Positions 49,058-59,180 of a DNA stretch of 64,000 nucleotides are shown here, piece by piece. The notes under the pieces are model-generated. The model saw only the letters and a list, made by a program, of their open reading frames with translations. It was not told the origin of the DNA and searched no databases. The DNA is taken from NCBI RefSeq assembly GCF_008704395.1, contig NZ_CP023695.1, forward strand, positions 1,798,001 through 1,862,000, in the 5' to 3' direction. The translations under genes and the position numbers were made by a program. How positions within the stretch are numbered: position 1 is the first letter of the stretch; the number at the start of each line of letters is the position of its first letter. Source of the DNA: Streptomyces alboniger. GTDB taxonomy: Bacteria > Actinomycetota > Actinomycetes > Streptomycetales > Streptomycetaceae.

Positions 49058-49818
49058 GCGGATGCGCCACCCTTCGTGTAAGCCTCGTAGCCCTCTGCCT
49101 CCAGCTTGTCGGCGAGCTCGGCGCCGCCGGACTCGGCGATGCGGCCGTTCGCGAAGACGTGCACGAAGTCGGGCTTGATGTAGCGCAGGATGCGCGTGTA
49201 GTGCGTGATCAGCAGGGTGCCGACCTCGCCGGTCTCGCGGACGCGGTTGACGCCGTCCGAGACCTGGCGCAGGGCGTCGACGTCCAGACCGGAGTCCGTC
49301 TCGTCGAGGATCGCGATCTTCGGCTTGAGGAGCTCCATCTGGAGGATCTCGTGGCGCTTCTTCTCACCGCCGGAGAAGCCCTCGTTCACGTTGCGCTCGG
49401 CGAAGGCCGGGTCCATCTGGAGCTGCTCCATCGCGGACTTGACCTCCTTCACCCAGGTGCGCAGCTTGGGGGCCTCGCCGCGGATCGCCGTCGCCGACGT
49501 ACGCAGGAAGTTGGAGACCGAGACGCCGGGGACCTCGACCGGGTACTGCATGGCGAGGAACATGCCGGCGCGGGCACGCTCGTCGACGGACATCTCCAGG
49601 ACGTCCTCGCCGTCGAGGGTCACGGTGCCCTGCGTGATCGTGTACTTGGGGTGACCCGCGATGGAGTAGGCGAGCGTCGACTTGCCGGAGCCGTTCGGGC
49701 CCATGATGGCGTGGGTCTCGCCCTGCTTCACGGTCAGATCGACGCCCTTGAGGATCTCCTTGGTGGAGTTGTCGGCCTCGACGGTGACGTGCAGGTCCTT
49801 GATTTCAAGCGTTGCCAT
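49054..49818 (-). CDS. sufC: Fe-S assembly ATPase SufC
   Basis: 254-residue soluble ABC ATPase of the SufBCD scaffold. Walker A is GPNGSGKST, the signature is FSGGEKKRHEILQ and Walker B is KIAILDETDSGLD. No membrane partner. ATG of MATLEIKDLH chosen. ATP use opens the SufBD scaffold for iron. Lies between the Rieske gene (7 bp) and sufS (overlap). Confidence 0.97.
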   Translation of the reverse strand: MATLEIKDLHVTVEADNSTKEILKGVDLTVKQGETHAIMGPNGSGKSTLAYSIAGHPKYTITQGTVTLDGEDVLEMSVDERARAGMFLAMQYPVEVPGVSVSNFLRTSATAIRGEAPKLRTWVKEVKSAMEQLQMDPAFAERNVNEGFSGGEKKRHEILQMELLKPKIAILDETDSGLDVDALRQVSDGVNRVRETGEVGTLLITHYTRILRYIKPDFVHVFANGRIAESGGAELADKLEAEGYEAYTKGGASA

Positions 49819-49825
49819 GGGTGCC

Positions 49826-50158
49826 TCAGGACTCCTGGGAAAGGGAGACGAGCACGTCATCCCCTTCGATCTTTACGGGGTATACGGGGACGGGGCGCGT
49901 CGCGGGAAGACCGGACGGCTTGCCGGTACGGAGGTCGAACGCGGAGCCGTGCAGCCAGCACTCGATCTGGCAGTCCTCCACCTCGCCCTCGGAGAGGGAG
50001 ACGTTCGCGTGCGAGCAGATGTCGTGGATCGCGTACACCTCGCCCTCGGTGTGGACGACCGAGACCGGCGTGCCGTCGAGTTCCACCCGCTTGGGGGTGT
50101 CCTCCTCCAGCTCGCTCAGGCCACAGGCCCGAATGAATCGAGCACGGTCGAAGGTCAT
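49826..50158 (-). CDS. Rieske-type ferredoxin in the suf operon
   Basis: 110 residues, a non-haem dioxygenase-type Rieske ferredoxin: CSHANVSLSEG gives C-x-H and CQIECWLHG gives C-x-x-H for a [2Fe-2S] cluster. Located between sufD and sufC, overlapping sufD by ATGA. This insertion is characteristic of actinobacterial suf clusters; it may provide electrons for cluster assembly or assist carrier function. Confidence 0.93.
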   Translation of the reverse strand: MTFDRARFIRACGLSELEEDTPKRVELDGTPVSVVHTEGEVYAIHDICSHANVSLSEGEVEDCQIECWLHGSAFDLRTGKPSGLPATRPVPVYPVKIEGDDVLVSLSQES

Positions 50159-51375
50159 GCGACCGTCGCCTCCAGCTCCTCTTCGATCTTGGCGAGGAGG
50201 CGCTCCTCGACGTCCGGCAGACCGATCTGCTGGACCAGCTCGGCGAAGAAGCCGCGGACGACCAGGCGGCGCGCCTCGTCCTGCGGGATACCGCGCGACT
50301 GGAGGTAGAAGAGCTGCTCGTCGTCGAAGCGGCCGGTCGCGGAGGCGTGGCCGGCGCCGACGATCTCGCCGGTCTCGATCTCCAGGTTCGGGACCGAGTC
50401 CACGCGGGCGCCGTCGGTCAGCACGAGGTTGCGGTTCATCTCGTACGTGTCGGTGCCCTCGGCGGCGGCCTCGATGAGGACGTCGCCGATCCACACCGCG
50501 TGGGCGTCGTCGCCCTGGAGCGCGCCCTTGTAGACGACGTTCGACTTGCAGTGCGGGGTGTTGTGGTCGACCAGGAGGCGGTGCTCCTGGTGCTGGCCCG
50601 CGTCGGTGACGTACAGGCCGAACAGCTCGGCCTCGCCGCCGGGACCCGCGTAGGTGACGCGCGGGTGCAGGCGGACCAGGTCGCCGCCGAAGGTGACGAC
50701 GACGGACTTGAAGGAGGCGTCGCGGCCGATCAGCGCGTTGTGCTGGGCGACGTGCACCGCCTTGTCGTCCCAGTCCTGGACGGAGACGACGGTGAGCTTG
50801 GCGCCGTCGCCGACGACGAGGTCGACGTTGGCGGCGAGCACGGCGTCACCGGTGTGGTCGATGACGACCAGGGCCTCGGCGAACGCGCCCAGCTCGATCA
50901 CCTGGTGGGCGAAGGCGGTGCCGCCCTCGCCATGCACGGCGATCCGGATCGGCTCGGTCAGGACCGTCTCCTTGGGGACGGTGATGACCGAGGCCTTCTC
51001 GAAGGACGAGTAGGCCTGCGCGGCGATGCGGTCGACGGGCTTGCCCGCCTTGCCGACGCGCGCGTCGTCCCGACCGACGGTCTCCTGGGTGACGCCCTCG
51101 GGGGCGCTCACCTCGACACGGATACCGCCCGCGGCCACCGCGCTGCCGTCGTGCAGCCCGCGCAGCCGCTCCAGCGGCGTGAACCGCCACTCCTCCTCAC
51201 GGCCGTGGGGGACCGGGAAGTCCGCCACGTCGTAGGACGGGGGCGCGCTCATGCGGGTGGCGACGGTGGACTCGGCGGCCACCGCGATGGATCCGGCGGT
51301 CGTCGACCCGAGCGGTGGGGGTCCCCCCTGGCCGAGCGAAGTCGAGGGCTTGGGGGAGTTCTGAGCCTCAGCCAT
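50155..51375 (-). CDS. sufD: Fe-S scaffold protein SufD, with repeat-derived N-terminal insert
   Basis: 406 residues of the SufB/SufD family: long right-handed beta-helix with SVQDWDDKAVHVAQHNALIG and the C-terminal helical GHASATGRFDDEQLFYLQSR. Together with SufB and SufC it makes the scaffold. Residues 7-22 (SPKPSTSLGQGGPPPL) are encoded by a dispersed GC-rich repeat that sits in frame, giving an unusual Pro/Gly/Ser stretch in the disordered N terminus. ATG 62 bp after sufB. Confidence 0.95.
   Translation of the reverse strand: MAEAQNSPKPSTSLGQGGPPPLGSTTAGSIAVAAESTVATRMSAPPSYDVADFPVPHGREEEWRFTPLERLRGLHDGSAVAAGGIRVEVSAPEGVTQETVGRDDARVGKAGKPVDRIAAQAYSSFEKASVITVPKETVLTEPIRIAVHGEGGTAFAHQVIELGAFAEALVVIDHTGDAVLAANVDLVVGDGAKLTVVSVQDWDDKAVHVAQHNALIGRDASFKSVVVTFGGDLVRLHPRVTYAGPGGEAELFGLYVTDAGQHQEHRLLVDHNTPHCKSNVVYKGALQGDDAHAVWIGDVLIEAAAEGTDTYEMNRNLVLTDGARVDSVPNLEIETGEIVGAGHASATGRFDDEQLFYLQSRGIPQDEARRLVVRGFFAELVQQIGLPDVEERLLAKIEEELEATVA
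51311..51358. repeat. Dispersed GC-rich repeat, coding copy within sufD
   Basis: Contains GGTGGGGGTCCCCCCTGGCC, GAGCGAAGTCGAGGGCTT and a terminal GGGGGAG, a known type of Streptomyces dispersed element (from memory). It has inner hairpin arms GGGGG/CCCCC and CGA/TCG. Its length, 48 bp, keeps frame. Confidence 0.7.
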
Positions 51376-51437
51376 GGCTGTCGTCGTGCTCTCTCTCTGC
51401 GTAAAGAAGTCAGTCGCTGCGGGGACGGTTGCCGGTC

Positions 51438-52859
51438 TTAACCGACCGAACCCTCCATCTGCAGCTCGATCAGCCGGTTCAGCTCCAGGGCGTACTCCAT
51501 CGGCAGCTCCTTGGCGATCGGCTCGACGAAGCCGCGGACGATCATCGCCATGGCCTCGAACTCCGTCATGCCACGGCTCATCAGGTAGAAGAGCTGGTCG
51601 TCGGAGACCTTGGAGACGGTCGCCTCGTGACCCATCGACACGTCGTCCTCGCGGACGTCGACGTAGGGGTAGGTGTCCGAGCGCGAGATCGTGTCGACGA
51701 GCAGCGCGTCGCAGAGCACGTTCGACTTCGATCCGGCGGCGCCCTCACCGATCTCGACGAGGCCGCGGTACGACGTGCGACCGCCGCCGCGCGCCACCGA
51801 CTTGGAGACGATGTTGGAGGAGGTGTTCGGCGCCATGTGGACCATCTTGGAGCCGGCGTCCTGGTGCTGGCCCTCGCCCGCGAAGGCGATGGACAGCGTC
51901 TCGCCCTTGGCGTGCTCGCCCATGAGGTAGACGGCGGGGTACTTCATCGTCACCTTGGAGCCGATGTTGCCGTCGATCCACTCCATGGTCGCGCCCTCGT
52001 ACGCCACGGCGCGCTTGGTGACCAGGTTGTAGACGTTGTTCGACCAGTTCTGGATCGTCGTGTAGCGGCAGCGGCCGCCCTTCTTCACGATGATCTCGAC
52101 GACGGCGGAGTGCAGCGAGTCCGACTTGTAGATCGGCGCGGTGCAGCCCTCGACGTAGTGGACGTAGGCGTCCTCGTCGACGATGATCAGCGTCCGCTCG
52201 AACTGGCCCATGTTCTCCGTGTTGATGCGGAAGTAGGCCTGGAGCGGGATCTCGACGTGCACGCCCTTGGGGACGTAGATGAACGAGCCGCCGGACCATA
52301 CGGCGGTGTTCAGCGACGCGAACTTGTTGTCACCGACGGGGATGACGGTCCCGAAGTACTCCTTGAAGAGCTCCGGGTGCTCCTTCAGCGCCGTGTCGGT
52401 GTCGAGGAAGATGACGCCCTGCTCCTCCAGGTCCTCGCGGATCTGGTGGTAGACGACCTCGGACTCGTACTGGGCCGCGACACCGGCGACGAGGCGCTGC
52501 TTCTCCGCCTCGGGGATGCCGAGCTTGTCGTACGTGTTCTTGATGTCCTCGGGCAGGTCCTCCCAGGACTCCGCCTGCTTCTCCGTGGAGCGCACGAAGT
52601 ACTTGATGTTGTCGAAGTCGATGCCCGACAGGTCCGAGCCCCAGTTGGGCATGGGCTTCTTGTCGAAGAGGCGCAGGCCCTTGAGGCGGAGCTTCGTCAT
52701 CCATTCCGGCTCGGACTTCTTCGCCGAGATGTCCTTGACGACGTCCTCGCTCAGACCGCGCTTGGCAGCGGCACCGGCCGCGTCGGAGTCGGCCCAGCCG
52801 TATTCGTACGTGCCCAGACCCTCGAGTTCGGGGTGGGCAGTCTCCGTGGGGAGCGTCAT
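51438..52859 (-). CDS. sufB: Fe-S scaffold protein SufB
   Basis: 473 residues, full length for SufB. N-terminal [20 protein letters not shown], then the beta-helix with [20 protein letters not shown] (a cysteine used in cluster assembly) and [20 protein letters not shown], and C-terminal [20 protein letters not shown]. It forms the core scaffold with SufC and SufD. The start overlaps the sufR stop by ATGA, so scaffold and sensor are translated together. Confidence 0.97.
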   Translation of the reverse strand: MTLPTETAHPELEGLGTYEYGWADSDAAGAAAKRGLSEDVVKDISAKKSEPEWMTKLRLKGLRLFDKKPMPNWGSDLSGIDFDNIKYFVRSTEKQAESWEDLPEDIKNTYDKLGIPEAEKQRLVAGVAAQYESEVVYHQIREDLEEQGVIFLDTDTALKEHPELFKEYFGTVIPVGDNKFASLNTAVWSGGSFIYVPKGVHVEIPLQAYFRINTENMGQFERTLIIVDEDAYVHYVEGCTAPIYKSDSLHSAVVEIIVKKGGRCRYTTIQNWSNNVYNLVTKRAVAYEGATMEWIDGNIGSKVTMKYPAVYLMGEHAKGETLSIAFAGEGQHQDAGSKMVHMAPNTSSNIVSKSVARGGGRTSYRGLVEIGEGAAGSKSNVLCDALLVDTISRSDTYPYVDVREDDVSMGHEATVSKVSDDQLFYLMSRGMTEFEAMAMIVRGFVEPIAKELPMEYALELNRLIELQMEGSVG

Positions 52860-53587
52860 GCGGGGTTCCTCCCGGCCGTGCTTGCGGATGCGTGATCAGT
52901 GGTCTGTGAAGACTGTGGGGCGTTACGGGGAATGAATGTCGTGCAGACGCCGTCGCCGTGGGCGATGGTGGCGAGCCGCTGGACATGCGTCCCGAGGAGG
53001 GCGGAGAAGATCTCCGTCTCCGCCTCGCACAGTTGTGGGTACTGCTCGGCGACGTGGGCGACCGGGCAGTGGTGCTGGCACAGCTGCTCGCCCACCGGAG
53101 CGCTACGCGCCGTAGCAGCGTACCCGTCGGCGGTCAACGCCTTCGCGAGAGCCTCGGTGCGCTGCTCGGGGGGCGCCGCGTCGATCGTCTTGCGGTAGGC
53201 CGCGGCTTGGGCGGCCATCCGGTCGCGGGCGAATTCGACCACCGCTCCCTCGCCGTGCCGCTCGCTGATCCAGCGCAGGGCGTCGGCGGCGAGCTTGTCG
53301 TACGACTGGTCGAAGGCGTCCCGGCCGCAGTCGGTGAGCGCGAAGACCTTGGCGGGGCGGCCGCGCGTACGCGCGCCGTAGATCCGCTGCTCACGGGGCT
53401 CTACGACGTTCTCCTGGGCGAGGGCGTCGAGGTGCCGGCGCACGGCGGCCTGGGTCAGGCCGAGGCGCGCGGCGAGGTCGGCGACCGTGGAGGGGCCGTG
53501 GTCCAGGATGGAGCGCGCGACCCGGTTGCGCGTCGAACGCTCTCCGGTCGCGAGTTCCTCCTGCGGAGCCTCGCCAACGTTTTTCAC
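52856..53587 (-). CDS. sufR: Fe-S sensing repressor SufR
   Basis: 243-residue winged-helix repressor. N-terminal DNA-binding region [20 protein letters not shown] with wing [18 protein letters not shown]-terminal cluster cysteines in [20 protein letters not shown] and HGDGVCTTF. It binds a [4Fe-4S] cluster and represses suf when clusters are sufficient. GTG ([11 protein letters not shown]) used: an AACAAT box ends six bases upstream (with TTGTCA 18 bp before), so the mRNA may be leaderless from this codon; a TTG 36 bases further upstream is an alternative. Operator CAAC-N6-GTTG overlaps the start. Confidence 0.94.
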   Translation of the reverse strand: MKNVGEAPQEELATGERSTRNRVARSILDHGPSTVADLAARLGLTQAAVRRHLDALAQENVVEPREQRIYGARTRGRPAKVFALTDCGRDAFDQSYDKLAADALRWISERHGEGAVVEFARDRMAAQAAAYRKTIDAAPPEQRTEALAKALTADGYAATARSAPVGEQLCQHHCPVAHVAEQYPQLCEAETEIFSALLGTHVQRLATIAHGDGVCTTFIPRNAPQSSQTTDHASASTAGRNPA

Positions 53588-53623
53588 AACGCCATTGTTG
53601 CGTAATTCCTCAGACCCTGACAA
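53587..53623 (-). promoter_or_regulatory. sufR promoter with SufR operator CAAC-N6-GTTG
   Basis: CAAC (53587-53590), six bases, GTTG (53597-53600): the perfect palindrome described as the SufR target in other bacteria. It covers the -10 region and the GTG start of sufR on the minus strand. TTGTCA (53618-53623) is a fair -35 with an 18-bp spacer. This gives negative autoregulation of the whole suf operon. Confidence 0.75.
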
Positions 53624-53659
53624 CCCACGCCTTGATCACCGCGTGGTGCGCTGCATCAC

Positions 53660-53673
53660 TTAGGCAAACCTAA
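53660..53673. promoter_or_regulatory. Iron-box-like palindrome TTAGG-N4-CCTAA
   Basis: Perfect arms TTAGG and CCTAA around CAAA, in the 240-bp gap between sufR and the divergent ABC operon. It resembles half of the DmdR/IdeR iron box (TTAGGTTAGGCTAACCTAA type) but is shorter. Possible iron input to suf expression. Confidence 0.35.
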
Positions 53674-53828
53674 GCTGACCTGCGAAAACGATCACTCCGA
53701 CCGGCCTTCGCCCTGGTCATGAACCGGACCGCGGGCCTGGCCGCGGGCCCCACCGCGACCCCGCGCGGGGGCCGCTCACCGCGCCCCGCCCACCCGGCAC
53801 CTCCGGCCCGTCCCTAGACTGGCTCACC

Positions 53829-54748
<920 letters not shown>

Positions 54749-54752
<4 letters not shown>

Positions 54753-55519
54753 GCGCCGCCGGTACGTACACGCCGAAGCCGGGCGCCGCCCCGCTCCCCC
54801 GCATGATCGCCGCGCAGGCCGCGCTGGAGACCAGGATGCTGCTGCGCAACGGCGAGCAGCTGCTCCTCACGGTGGTGATCCCCACCCTGCTGCTCGTGCT
54901 GTTCAGCGCGGTCGACATCGTGGACACGGGCGACGGCAAGGCCGTGGACTTCCTCGCGCCCGGCGTCCTGGCGCTCGCGGTGATGTCGACGGCCTTCACC
55001 GGCCAGGCCATCGCGACCGGCTTCGAGCGTCGCTACGGCGTGCTCAAGCGGCTCGGCGCCTCGCCGCTCCCCCGCTGGGGCCTGATGGCCGCGAAGACCC
55101 TCTCCGTGCTGGTCACCGAGGTCCTCCAGATCGCGCTGCTCACGGCCATCGCCTTCGCCCTCGGCTGGTCACCGCACGGCAGCCCCGTCTCCGTGCTCCT
55201 GCTCCTGGTGCTCGGCACGGCCGCCTTCTCCGGGCTCGGCCTGCTGATGGCGGGCACCCTGAAGGCCGAGGCGACGCTGGCCGCCGCGAACCTCGTCTTC
55301 CTGCTGCTGCTCATGGGCGGCGGGGTGATCGTGCCGCTCGACAAGTTCCCCGACGCGGCCCAGTCGGTCCTCGGCCTGCTGCCCATCTCGGCGCTCTCGG
55401 ACGGGCTGCGCGAGGTGCTCCAGCACGGTGCGGGCATGCCGTGGGCGGACCTCGGGATCCTCGCCGTGTGGGCGGTCCTCGGGCTCGGCGCGGCGGCGCG
55501 GTTCTTCCGCTGGGAGTAG
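54749..55519 (+). CDS. ABC-2 type transporter permease
   Basis: 256 residues with six membrane helices, ABC-2 (DrrB-like) family: ERRYGVLKRLGASPLPRWGL is the coupling-helix region, and LLPISALSDGLREVLQHGAG the usual C-terminal motif. It overlaps the ATPase gene by ATGA, so the two make one exporter. Substrate not known; neighbouring genes suggest haem or cofactor metabolism. Confidence 0.92.
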
Positions 55520-55586
55520 CGGCGCCGCCCCGCCGGAACGCCGGATACGTCCCCCTCGTGAAGCCGTGCACAAGCGGCCCCCTACG

Positions 55587-56609
55587 ATGGGGCCCGTGCC
55601 AAACGTGACCCGAGCCGACGTCGCTCAAGCCGCGCGGAACCCGCTCGCCTTCATCGCCGAGCGGTGGACCCCCACCCAGCGGACCGTCCAGCGGGCGGCC
55701 TTCATCTCCCTGGCCATGACCGTCGTGATCGTGGTGACGGGCGGCGCCGTGCGGCTGACCGGCTCGGGCCTCGGCTGCCCGACCTGGCCCAAGTGCACGG
55801 AGGACTCCCTCACCGCGACCAGCGAGATGGGCTTCCACGGCGTCGTCGAGTTCGGCAACCGCATGCTGACGTACGTGCTGTGCGCGGCCGTCGGCTGGGC
55901 GATCATCGCGGCCCGCTCGCAGAAGCCGATGCGGCGCAGCCTCACCCGGCTCGGCTGGGCCCAGTTCTGGCTGGTCATGGGCAACGCCGTGCTCGGCGGC
56001 ATCGTCGTACTCGTCGGCCTGAACCCGTACACGGTCGCCGCGCACTTCCTGCTCTCCTCCGCCCTGATCGCGGTCGCCGCCGTCATGTGGCAGCGCTCGC
56101 GCGAGGGCGACGCCGAGCCGCGCCCGCTGGTCGGCAAGGCCGTGGCGCAGCTCGTCTGGTTCCTGGTGGCCGCCTCGGGGCTGCTGATCGCGGTCGGCAC
56201 GGTCGTGACCGGCGCCGGGCCGCACGCGGGCGACTCCAGTGACGTGCCGCGGATGAACCTCGACCCGGTCGGCCTGGACTGGGAGGGCGTCACCAAGCTG
56301 CACGCGGTGCTCGCCTGGATCGTGGTGACGCTGGCGTTCGCCCTGTGGTTCGTCCTCAAGGCGGTCGACGCGCCGCGCGGCCCGCTGGCCCGCACCCGCG
56401 ACCTGTTCCTGATCCTGCTCGCGCAGGGCGCCATCGGCTACGTCCAGTACTTCACGGACCTGCCGGAGATCCTGGTCGGCCTGCACATGTTCGGCTCGTG
56501 CCTGGTGTGGATCGCGGTGCTGCGCGTCCTGCTGTCGCTGCGGGAGCGGCCGCACCCCGCGACCGAGCTGCCCGCGCAGGCGGACGACTCACAGCTCTCC
56601 GCCGTCTGA
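55587..56609 (+). CDS. ctaA: Haem A synthase CtaA (COX15-like)
   Basis: 340 residues with eight membrane helices. Oxidises haem O to haem A for aa3-type cytochrome oxidase. Conserved histidines are in MGFHGVVEFGNRMLTYVL, AAHFLLSSALIA, TKLHAVLAWIVV and GLHMFGSCLVW; the cysteine pair is in GLGCPTWPKCTED. Start uncertain: ATG (MGPVPNV) or GTG three codons later. TACGAT overlaps the ATG as a -10 box, so the GTG could be a leaderless start. Its last 21 bp overlap the convergent amidohydrolase gene. Confidence 0.94.
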   Translation: MGPVPNVTRADVAQAARNPLAFIAERWTPTQRTVQRAAFISLAMTVVIVVTGGAVRLTGSGLGCPTWPKCTEDSLTATSEMGFHGVVEFGNRMLTYVLCAAVGWAIIAARSQKPMRRSLTRLGWAQFWLVMGNAVLGGIVVLVGLNPYTVAAHFLLSSALIAVAAVMWQRSREGDAEPRPLVGKAVAQLVWFLVAASGLLIAVGTVVTGAGPHAGDSSDVPRMNLDPVGLDWEGVTKLHAVLAWIVVTLAFALWFVLKAVDAPRGPLARTRDLFLILLAQGAIGYVQYFTDLPEILVGLHMFGSCLVWIAVLRVLLSLRERPHPATELPAQADDSQLSAV

Positions 56610-57686
56610 CAGCCCGTACACGCGGCGGGCGTTGCCCGCCGCGATCAGGCCCGCCACGCGCTGCGCGTCGGTGAGCGACCAGGCCCCGTCCGCGACCCAC
56701 GTGCCGAGCACGCGTCCGAGGGCCTCCCGGAACAGGTGCGCCCCCACGACGTGCAGTTCGGGCAGCCCGTGCGCGCCGCTGGAGAAGAGCAGCTTGCCGA
56801 AGGGCGCGAGTTCGAGGATCTCCGCGAGCACCGCCGCCGCCCGCGCCCCGGTGCGTACGAGCGCGGGGCCGAGGTCGGCGTACACGTGCGGGAAGACGGC
56901 CGCGAGGTGGGCCGCGCTGCGGTGGTAGGGGTAGCCGTGCAGCAGCACCAGGTCGGTGCCGAGGCCCGCGGTGGCCCGCGCGAAGTCCCCGAAGTAGGTC
57001 TGCGGGTCCCCCGCTCCGGCGTGCAGTTGCAGCGGCCGGCCCGAGGCCACCGCGATCCACAGCAGATGCCGCAGCAGCACGGGGTCGGCGAGCGCCCCGC
57101 CCACCTGCCGCCCCGCGAGCCAGCGCCCCACCGCGCCCCGCACCTCGCCGGGGCCCGGTGGCCGTCCCGCGAGGGCGAGCGGATGGCGCACCCCCGCGAC
57201 CGAGGTGAAGGCGACGGCTCCCGCGGCCGCGGCGTGCACGGACTCGGCGAGGTTGGCGAGGAAGGAGTCGGCGGTGCCCGAGGTGTCCGCGACCTGCTCG
57301 GCGAGGAGTTCGAGGCGGACGATCTCGCGGGCCTCGGCGTCGCCGGTGGACGCCATCTCGTCGGGTCCCGTCAGGTCCCCGGGCAGCCCCGTGTCGACGA
57401 GATACGTGGTGATGCCGCTGCCCCTCAGCAGGCGCCGCCCCGACTCCAGGACGCCCAGCTCGCGGCGGCGGGCCAGATAGCGGGCCGGCGGGCAGTGCGG
57501 CTCGACGCCGAGCAGGGGCGGGCACCAGCGGCGCACCGCGAAGCCGGTCTGGGTGTCGAAGAAGGTGGTGCCGGGGGCGGGCGGTCCCTCGCCCCGGCCG
57601 AGATGGGCCTCGAAGGTGCCGAGGCCCAACTCCGTACGGAGGACGCCATGGCAGTACTGGTCCACCAGGGACGGCGTTTCGATCAT
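56589..57686 (-). CDS. Amidohydrolase family 2 protein
   Basis: 365 residues, a metal-dependent TIM-barrel hydrolase of the amidohydrolase_2/FluG N-domain kind: VDQYCHGVLR supplies the first H-x-H-like site, LQLHAGAGDPQTYF the second, LVLLHGYPYHRSAAHLAAVF the third and KLLFSSGAHGLPEL the conserved final metal position (Asp replaced here by Gly-Ala-His). The changed last motif may mean altered metal use. No glutamine-synthetase partner is adjacent. Substrate unknown. ATG start, overlapping ctaA at the 3' end. Confidence 0.82.
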   Translation of the reverse strand: MIETPSLVDQYCHGVLRTELGLGTFEAHLGRGEGPPAPGTTFFDTQTGFAVRRWCPPLLGVEPHCPPARYLARRRELGVLESGRRLLRGSGITTYLVDTGLPGDLTGPDEMASTGDAEAREIVRLELLAEQVADTSGTADSFLANLAESVHAAAAGAVAFTSVAGVRHPLALAGRPPGPGEVRGAVGRWLAGRQVGGALADPVLLRHLLWIAVASGRPLQLHAGAGDPQTYFGDFARATAGLGTDLVLLHGYPYHRSAAHLAAVFPHVYADLGPALVRTGARAAAVLAEILELAPFGKLLFSSGAHGLPELHVVGAHLFREALGRVLGTWVADGAWSLTDAQRVAGLIAAGNARRVYGLSDGGEL

Positions 57687-57801
57687 GCGGGCTCCCGCTG
57701 AATGGACCTTGCTCCTACGGTCCTAACGGGTGACCCGGGTGTCAGGTGTTGCTTTCGGCCACTCTCGCCGATCGAACACGTGCCCGAGAGACATGGGCGG
57801 C

Positions 57802-58149
57802 TCAGGGGTTCTTCGGGCCGCCGAGCTGGATGCCGGCCATGCGCGTCCACTCGTAGGGACCGGTGCGCACCTTCGCGGCGAAGTCGCCGTCGAAGTCCTC
57901 GTGGACGGTGATCCCGGCCTTCTCGACGGCGCTTACGGCGACGGCGTGATCGGGCGCGACCAGGTCGCCCCAGCCGCCGTCCTCACCGACGAGGACGATG
58001 CGGGCACCCTTCTGGCCGATGTACGCGATCTGCCCCTCGGCCCCGCCGTGCTCCCGCGCGAAGGCGCCGATCTCCTTGGCGAGCCGAGCCGCCTTCCGCT
58101 CCGAGCGAGCGGCCTTCTTGCTGTCGTCCACCTGCTGAGTCTCTGCCAT
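57802..58149 (-). CDS. Conserved hypothetical small protein
   Basis: 115 residues, ATG start. N-terminal charged helix (SKKAARSERKAARLAKEIGA), then a small beta-rich domain (GQIAYIGQKGARIVLVGEDG) and a conserved end WTRMAGIQLGG. No known motif or signal. Such proteins occur across Streptomyces beside the ctaA/ctaB region. It is 83 bp downstream of ctaB on the same strand and may share its transcript. Confidence 0.72.
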   Translation of the reverse strand: MAETQQVDDSKKAARSERKAARLAKEIGAFAREHGGAEGQIAYIGQKGARIVLVGEDGGWGDLVAPDHAVAVSAVEKAGITVHEDFDGDFAAKVRTGPYEWTRMAGIQLGGPKNP

Positions 58150-58232
58150 GCCCAGGATGCTACCGACGGGTAGCCCATCGGGTCGACAGCCCTTCGAAGT
58201 GGCGTCCCCCACGCACATCGCCCGCGAAACGC

Positions 58233-59180
58233 TTAGCGGAGGAAGGGGTCCACCGCCACGGCGACGAAGAGCAGCGAGACATAGGTGATGGACCAGTGGA
58301 AGAGCCGCATCTCCTTGAGCTTGCCGCCCGTCGCCTCCGCCTTGGCGCGGTTCTGGAGGCCGTGCGCCTCCCACAGCCACCAGCCACCGGTCACCAGCGC
58401 CACCGCGGTGTAGAACCAGCCGGTGTAGCCGAGCGGCTGGAGCAGCAGGGAGACGGCGACCATGACCCAGCTGTAGAGGACGATCTGCCGGGCGACCACC
58501 TTGTTGGAGGCGATGACCGGCAGCATCGGCACGCCCACGCGCGCGTAGTCCTCCTTGACCTTCATGGAGAGCGGCCAGTAGTGCGGCGGCGTCCAGAAGA
58601 ACATGACGAGGAAGAGGATGACCGGCGCCCACGACAGGGAGTTGGTCACCGAGGACCAGCCGATGAGGACCGGCAGGCAGCCCGCGATGCCGCCCCAGAC
58701 GATGTTCTGCGAGGTGCGCCGCTTCAGGATCATCGTGTAGACGACCACGTAGAAGAGCAGCGCGCCGAGCGAGAGCCAGGCGGAGAGCCAGTTGACGGCG
58801 AGGCCGAAGAGCAGCGTGGAGACGATCCCGAGGGTGATGCCGAACACGAGGCATTCGCGCGGGCTCACCATGCCGGTGACCAGCGGCCGCTGCGACGTCC
58901 GGTCCATCAGGGCGTCGATGTCGCGGTCGATGTACATGTTGAGCGCGTTGGCGCCGCCCGCGGAGAGGTAGCCGCCCACGCAGGTCACGAGGACCAGCCA
59001 CAGGTCCGGCACGCCCTGCTCGGCGAGGAACATCACCGGAACGGTGGTGATGAGGAGGAGTTCGATGATCCGCGGCTTCGTCAGCGCCACGAACGCCTTG
59101 ACACGGGCCCCGAACGGCCGATGGCTCGGGCTAAGGTCCGTCCCGGAAACCCCCGCTGGACGGGATTCAACGGCCGTCAC
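58233..59180 (-). CDS. ctaB: Protohaem IX farnesyltransferase CtaB (haem O synthase)
   Basis: 315 residues with about nine membrane helices, UbiA superfamily. Farnesylates haem B to haem O, before CtaA. First aspartate motif [15 protein letters not shown], second [13 protein letters not shown]. Start is uncertain: GTG giving [11 protein letters not shown] (AGGGG five bases upstream) is used; an in-frame GTG two codons earlier and ATG codons further up are possible, but the upstream part is unlike the family. Divergent from tkt. Confidence 0.93.
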   Translation of the reverse strand: MTAVESRPAGVSGTDLSPSHRPFGARVKAFVALTKPRIIELLLITTVPVMFLAEQGVPDLWLVLVTCVGGYLSAGGANALNMYIDRDIDALMDRTSQRPLVTGMVSPRECLVFGITLGIVSTLLFGLAVNWLSAWLSLGALLFYVVVYTMILKRRTSQNIVWGGIAGCLPVLIGWSSVTNSLSWAPVILFLVMFFWTPPHYWPLSMKVKEDYARVGVPMLPVIASNKVVARQIVLYSWVMVAVSLLLQPLGYTGWFYTAVALVTGGWWLWEAHGLQNRAKAEATGGKLKEMRLFHWSITYVSLLFVAVAVDPFLR

